A stretch of 64,000 nucleotides of DNA from Postechiella marina (GTDB lineage: Bacteria > Bacteroidota > Bacteroidia > Flavobacteriales > Flavobacteriaceae). Location of the stretch: NCBI RefSeq assembly GCF_039538365.1, contig NZ_BAABCA010000001.1, forward strand, positions 620,001 through 684,000, in the 5' to 3' direction. Numbering within the stretch: position 1 is the stretch's first letter; each line of letters starts with the position of its first letter. Below the pieces are notes generated by a model that worked only from the letters and a program-made list of their open reading frames with translations, had not been told where the DNA came from and ran no database searches. A program made the position numbers and the translations under genes. This document shows positions 61,758-64,000 of the stretch, piece after piece.

Positions 61758-62346
61758 TAAAGGGATACATAGTTGTACTATCAGAGTTATTAACTCCTTC
61801 TGGAATAATAATTTTCTTTATGGTAAGTAAAATAATTTTTATGTCAAGCAGTAAAGAAATGTTATTTACGTACCATACATCATACTCAAATTTCTGTTTC
61901 CACGAAATAGAATTACGTCCTTTAACCTGTGCCCAACCTGTTATGCCTGGTCTTACATTATGTCGCTTTTTTTGTTCACTATTATAATGTTGCAAGTATT
62001 CTGGTAATAAAGGTCTAGGGCCTACAATACTCATATCGCCTTTAATAACATTTATTAATTGCGGAATCTCGTCTAGCGAATAATTTCTAACAAATAACCC
62101 CAGTTTAGTTATTCTTTCGTTATCAGGTAAAAACTCTCCATTAGCATCCTTTTTATCGTTCATAGACTTAAACTTAATAATGCTAAATATTTTTCCGTGT
62201 AAACCCGGACGCTTTTGAAAAAAGAAAGCTTTACCATTATTAGATATTAATAAACAAATAAAAACAATAAAAAATATAGGAAACAATAGTATTAAAGCAG
62301 TTACTGCTGCTAAAAAATCAAAAAGGCGTTTTACAATTTTATACAT
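61738..62346 (-). CDS. PglC-type initiating sugar phosphotransferase
   Basis: The 202-residue protein is a small monotopic phosphoglycosyl transferase. It has an N-terminal re-entrant helix (about 10-32), the motifs QKRPGLHGKIFSIIKFKSMND (in part), SLDEIPQLINVIKGDMSIVGPRP (in part; catalytic Asp-Glu pair) and RPGITGWAQVKGRNSISW. It links a sugar-1-phosphate to undecaprenyl phosphate, the first step of polymer assembly. PglC-like size plus the PglD-like domain in the next gene suggest a diacetamido or other 4-amino sugar. It is the first gene of its minus-strand unit. Confidence 0.92.
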   Translation of the reverse strand: MYKIVKRLFDFLAAVTALILLFPIFFIVFICLLISNNGKAFFFQKRPGLHGKIFSIIKFKSMNDKKDANGEFLPDNERITKLGLFVRNYSLDEIPQLINVIKGDMSIVGPRPLLPEYLQHYNSEQKKRHNVRPGITGWAQVKGRNSISWKQKFEYDVWYVNNISLLLDIKIILLTIKKIIIPEGVNNSDSTTMYPFIGENEQ

Positions 62347-62460
62347 ATTAATAGGGCAATATTATTTAAAAAGTAAATGTATTGCATTTCAATTTTTATA
62401 AAGATTAAATACGATTATAGTTGCCTTTTTATCGATTATTTGATTTTTTTTAAAATCGGT

Positions 62461-62494
62461 TAAAAACTATTTATACATGCATAAATAGTTTTTA
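62461..62494. promoter_or_regulatory. 34-base palindrome upstream of sugar-transferase gene
   Basis: TAAAAACTATTTAT (62461-62474) and its exact complement ATAAATAGTTTTTA (62481-62494) flank ACATGC. It lies about 115 bases upstream of the PglC-type start. No gene ends nearby, so an operator or leader hairpin is more likely than a terminator. Confidence 0.55.
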
Positions 62495-62734
62495 GCCCAT
62501 ACGTTTATTTATAAACTAAGTTTTTTAACAGAAATAGGTATTTATATCTGGTTTATGCTATTAGTTTAAAAATGTTTTATACCCTATTTTATGCTTAATT
62601 TTAATATTATAATTAGACTTAGATTGTGGTGTGTTGTCAGCCTAAAAATTATGTTAATATGTATAGCTAATTAATTATTAAACAATAGTTTGTTATTTTT
62701 TATTAACAATATTTTATAACATGGTTTTTTCTAC

Positions 62735-62742
62735 TATTTTTG
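62735..62742 (+). promoter_or_regulatory. TAnnTTTG -7 element before beta-helix lipoprotein
   Basis: TATTTTTG fits the -7 consensus; the ATG at 62971 is about 230 bases downstream, implying a long untranslated leader if this promoter is used. Confidence 0.45.
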
Positions 62743-62970
62743 CCCCGATAATTAAAAAACGATCTCGAAGTCCAAAGTGTTATTTGTAACGTATATACTG
62801 TTTTTAATGTTAATGATAAAAACATTTTAACGGTAAAATCAAACACTTAATCGATTTTTTAAATTATCACATTGTGTTTCATCGAAAAAAGTGCTCATTT
62901 AAACGGTTTTATTTAAAATGTTTTTTAATCTTGTAAGTATATTATGAACCCCAGATCAAAATTTTATTTT

Positions 62971-64000
62971 ATGAAACCTACTTTCAACACGTTTGTTTTT
63001 GTGTTTCTTTTTGTTTTTTCTATTAGTTCTTGTAATAAAGAGGATATTTTTGTAGAAGAAATTGAAGAAGTAATTGCAGAAGAAGAACCCGTAAACAAAG
63101 AAGATGCTTCTAGCGAAGTAACTATTGACCCTACAGCGCCATGCGATTTTAATTTTAGCGACGCAGTTGCCAACAGTACCATTATTATTAACTGTGTTAT
63201 GGACCTTGGTAACCAAACCATAAATTTACCAGAAAATGTAACTATTGTTTACGAAGGAGGCGATATTATTAATGGATCGTTAAATTTTTCTAGCAACAGT
63301 ATTATTTCTGGACAATTATTAAATTCTAGCTTAACTATAGGTGGTACAAAACCACAATTAAAAGACGCTAACTTTGTTTTTGACCCAGAACGTTGGGGTA
63401 TTGTAGAGGGTAAGGTGGCAGACGATGTGGCTTTAAAAAATAAAGAGATTTTACAAACGGTTATTAACCAAGCAAAAAAATTAGGGATTTCGGTTTTTGA
63501 AATTGATGCATTAGATGCTTTTTTTAAAGTAGATTTATATAGAATGAATAGAGATGCTAATGCCAGAGCTTCTATTAGATTACCAGAAGATTTTCATTTA
63601 AAAATGACAGATAAAACCTTTTTAAGAGTGCAACCTAATCCGGCACCGTTTTATACCTTGTTAAGTACCTTTCTTGTAGATAATGTAACCATTACAGGTG
63701 GTAATTTAATAGGAGACCGTTACGAGCACGATTACAGTTCTGTTTTTGATGAGCATGGAGTTAATCGTGATACACACGAATGGGGATCTTTGCTATACAT
63801 TATAGGTACAGAAAATATTGTAGTAGAAGATGTTTTTTTTAGCAACCCTAGTGGTGATGGTATTATGTTGCATGAAGAAACCTTTAGACAGGCAGATGGA
63901 ACGCTATATCCTGGAAAAAAAGAAACAAACAATGCGTTAATTAAAAATTGTGTGGTTTCTGGAGCAAGACGTAATGGTATTAGTTTTTTAGATGGCAGAA
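62971..64000 (+). CDS. Secreted right-handed beta-helix lipoprotein (3' end cut off)
   Basis: ATG at 62971 opens a frame still running at the window end, at least 343 codons. It starts with a lipoprotein-type signal (MKPTFNTFVFVFLFVFSISS then C21), followed by an acidic linker (EDIFVEEIEEVIAEEEP). Next comes a beta-helix region with short Asn-rich turns: LPENVTIVYEGGDIING, DNVTITGGNLIGDRYEHD, TENIVVEDVFFSNPSGDGI, NALIKNCVVSGARRNGISF. This is the pectate-lyase-like fold of polysaccharide-binding or cleaving proteins. Placed beside the initiating transferase, it may handle the exported polymer. Specific activity unknown. Confidence 0.78.
   Translation, partial: MKPTFNTFVFVFLFVFSISSCNKEDIFVEEIEEVIAEEEPVNKEDASSEVTIDPTAPCDFNFSDAVANSTIIINCVMDLGNQTINLPENVTIVYEGGDIINGSLNFSSNSIISGQLLNSSLTIGGTKPQLKDANFVFDPERWGIVEGKVADDVALKNKEILQTVINQAKKLGISVFEIDALDAFFKVDLYRMNRDANARASIRLPEDFHLKMTDKTFLRVQPNPAPFYTLLSTFLVDNVTITGGNLIGDRYEHDYSSVFDEHGVNRDTHEWGSLLYIIGTENIVVEDVFFSNPSGDGIMLHEETFRQADGTLYPGKKETNNALIKNCVVSGARRNGISFLDGR

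Larger units (their letters stand above)
62347..62970. other. 624-base gene-free region between divergent polysaccharide genes
   Basis: Very AT-rich sequence with no convincing coding frame. It holds a long palindrome (62461-62494), a plus-strand -7 element (62735-62742), and a long leader before the beta-helix lipoprotein gene. No further features were recognised. Confidence 0.5.

Noticed and set aside
62956..63221. Two overlapping minus-strand frames of about 85 codons
   Set aside because: They run opposite the start of the beta-helix lipoprotein, which has a clear signal and continuous frame; the antisense frames have no motifs.

Overview
The window is a chromosomal stretch from a bacterium of the Bacteroidota, most likely a marine member of the Flavobacteriaceae. 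It is strongly AT-rich. Genes start after A-rich leaders rather than Shine-Dalgarno sites, and many starts sit just downstream of the Bacteroidota -7 element TAnnTTTG. The content also fits: TonB/plug and outer-membrane beta-barrel proteins, a type IX secretion tail, a GH16 lipoprotein, DUF4834, a YfhO-type membrane protein and sulfonolipid-type genes. I saw no rRNA, tRNA, CRISPR array, insertion sequence or phage gene.

Layout. 1-7707: the tail of an upstream gene, a structured intergenic repeat, then a mostly uncharacterised cluster (hypothetical, AAA+ ATPase, Nudix hydrolase, hypothetical, two membrane proteins). 7883-14014: a GH16 lipoprotein, a MarR-GNAT fusion with a perfect palindromic operator, a coiled-coil membrane protein, a Crp/Fnr regulator, fumarase and a 57-residue membrane protein. 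14076-21150 (minus strand): a run of five genes (MG2/plug protein, RF2, HAD phosphatase, ArsC, outer-membrane barrel). 21296-29732: threonine aldolase, YbaB, oligopeptidase B, then a probable sulfonolipid group (cysteate-synthase-like enzyme, AOS-family acyltransferase, GNAT protein resembling bacterial ceramide synthase) and an outer-membrane protein. 29883-35409: DUF4834, YfhO, a GT4 glycosyltransferase and a flippase, which look like a small glycan unit.

35492-50004 is mostly core genome: an exported basic protein, a T9SS cargo protein, a haem-motif FG-GAP lipoprotein, UvrA, an ECF sigma factor with a 51-residue companion, a cysteine-free endonuclease III, Bcp, an MBL hydrolase, an XRE regulator facing an M14 peptidase across shared palindromes, and an Lrp regulator. 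50279-64000 is an exopolysaccharide/O-antigen type locus: carbamoyltransferase, two paralogous methyltransferases, ATP-grasp, HAD, PglD-like acetyltransferase, PaaK-like adenylating enzyme, MBOAT plus SGNH O-acetylation pair, a PglD-FemAB fusion, a PglC-type initiating sugar transferase, and a beta-helix lipoprotein cut by the window end.

The most promising points for follow-up are the sulfonolipid trio, the PglD-FemAB fusion, a near-identical promoter box shared by two transcription units of the polysaccharide locus, the nested XRE palindromes, and the AAA+/Nudix cluster. All functional claims rest on motifs and family recall; no search was run.
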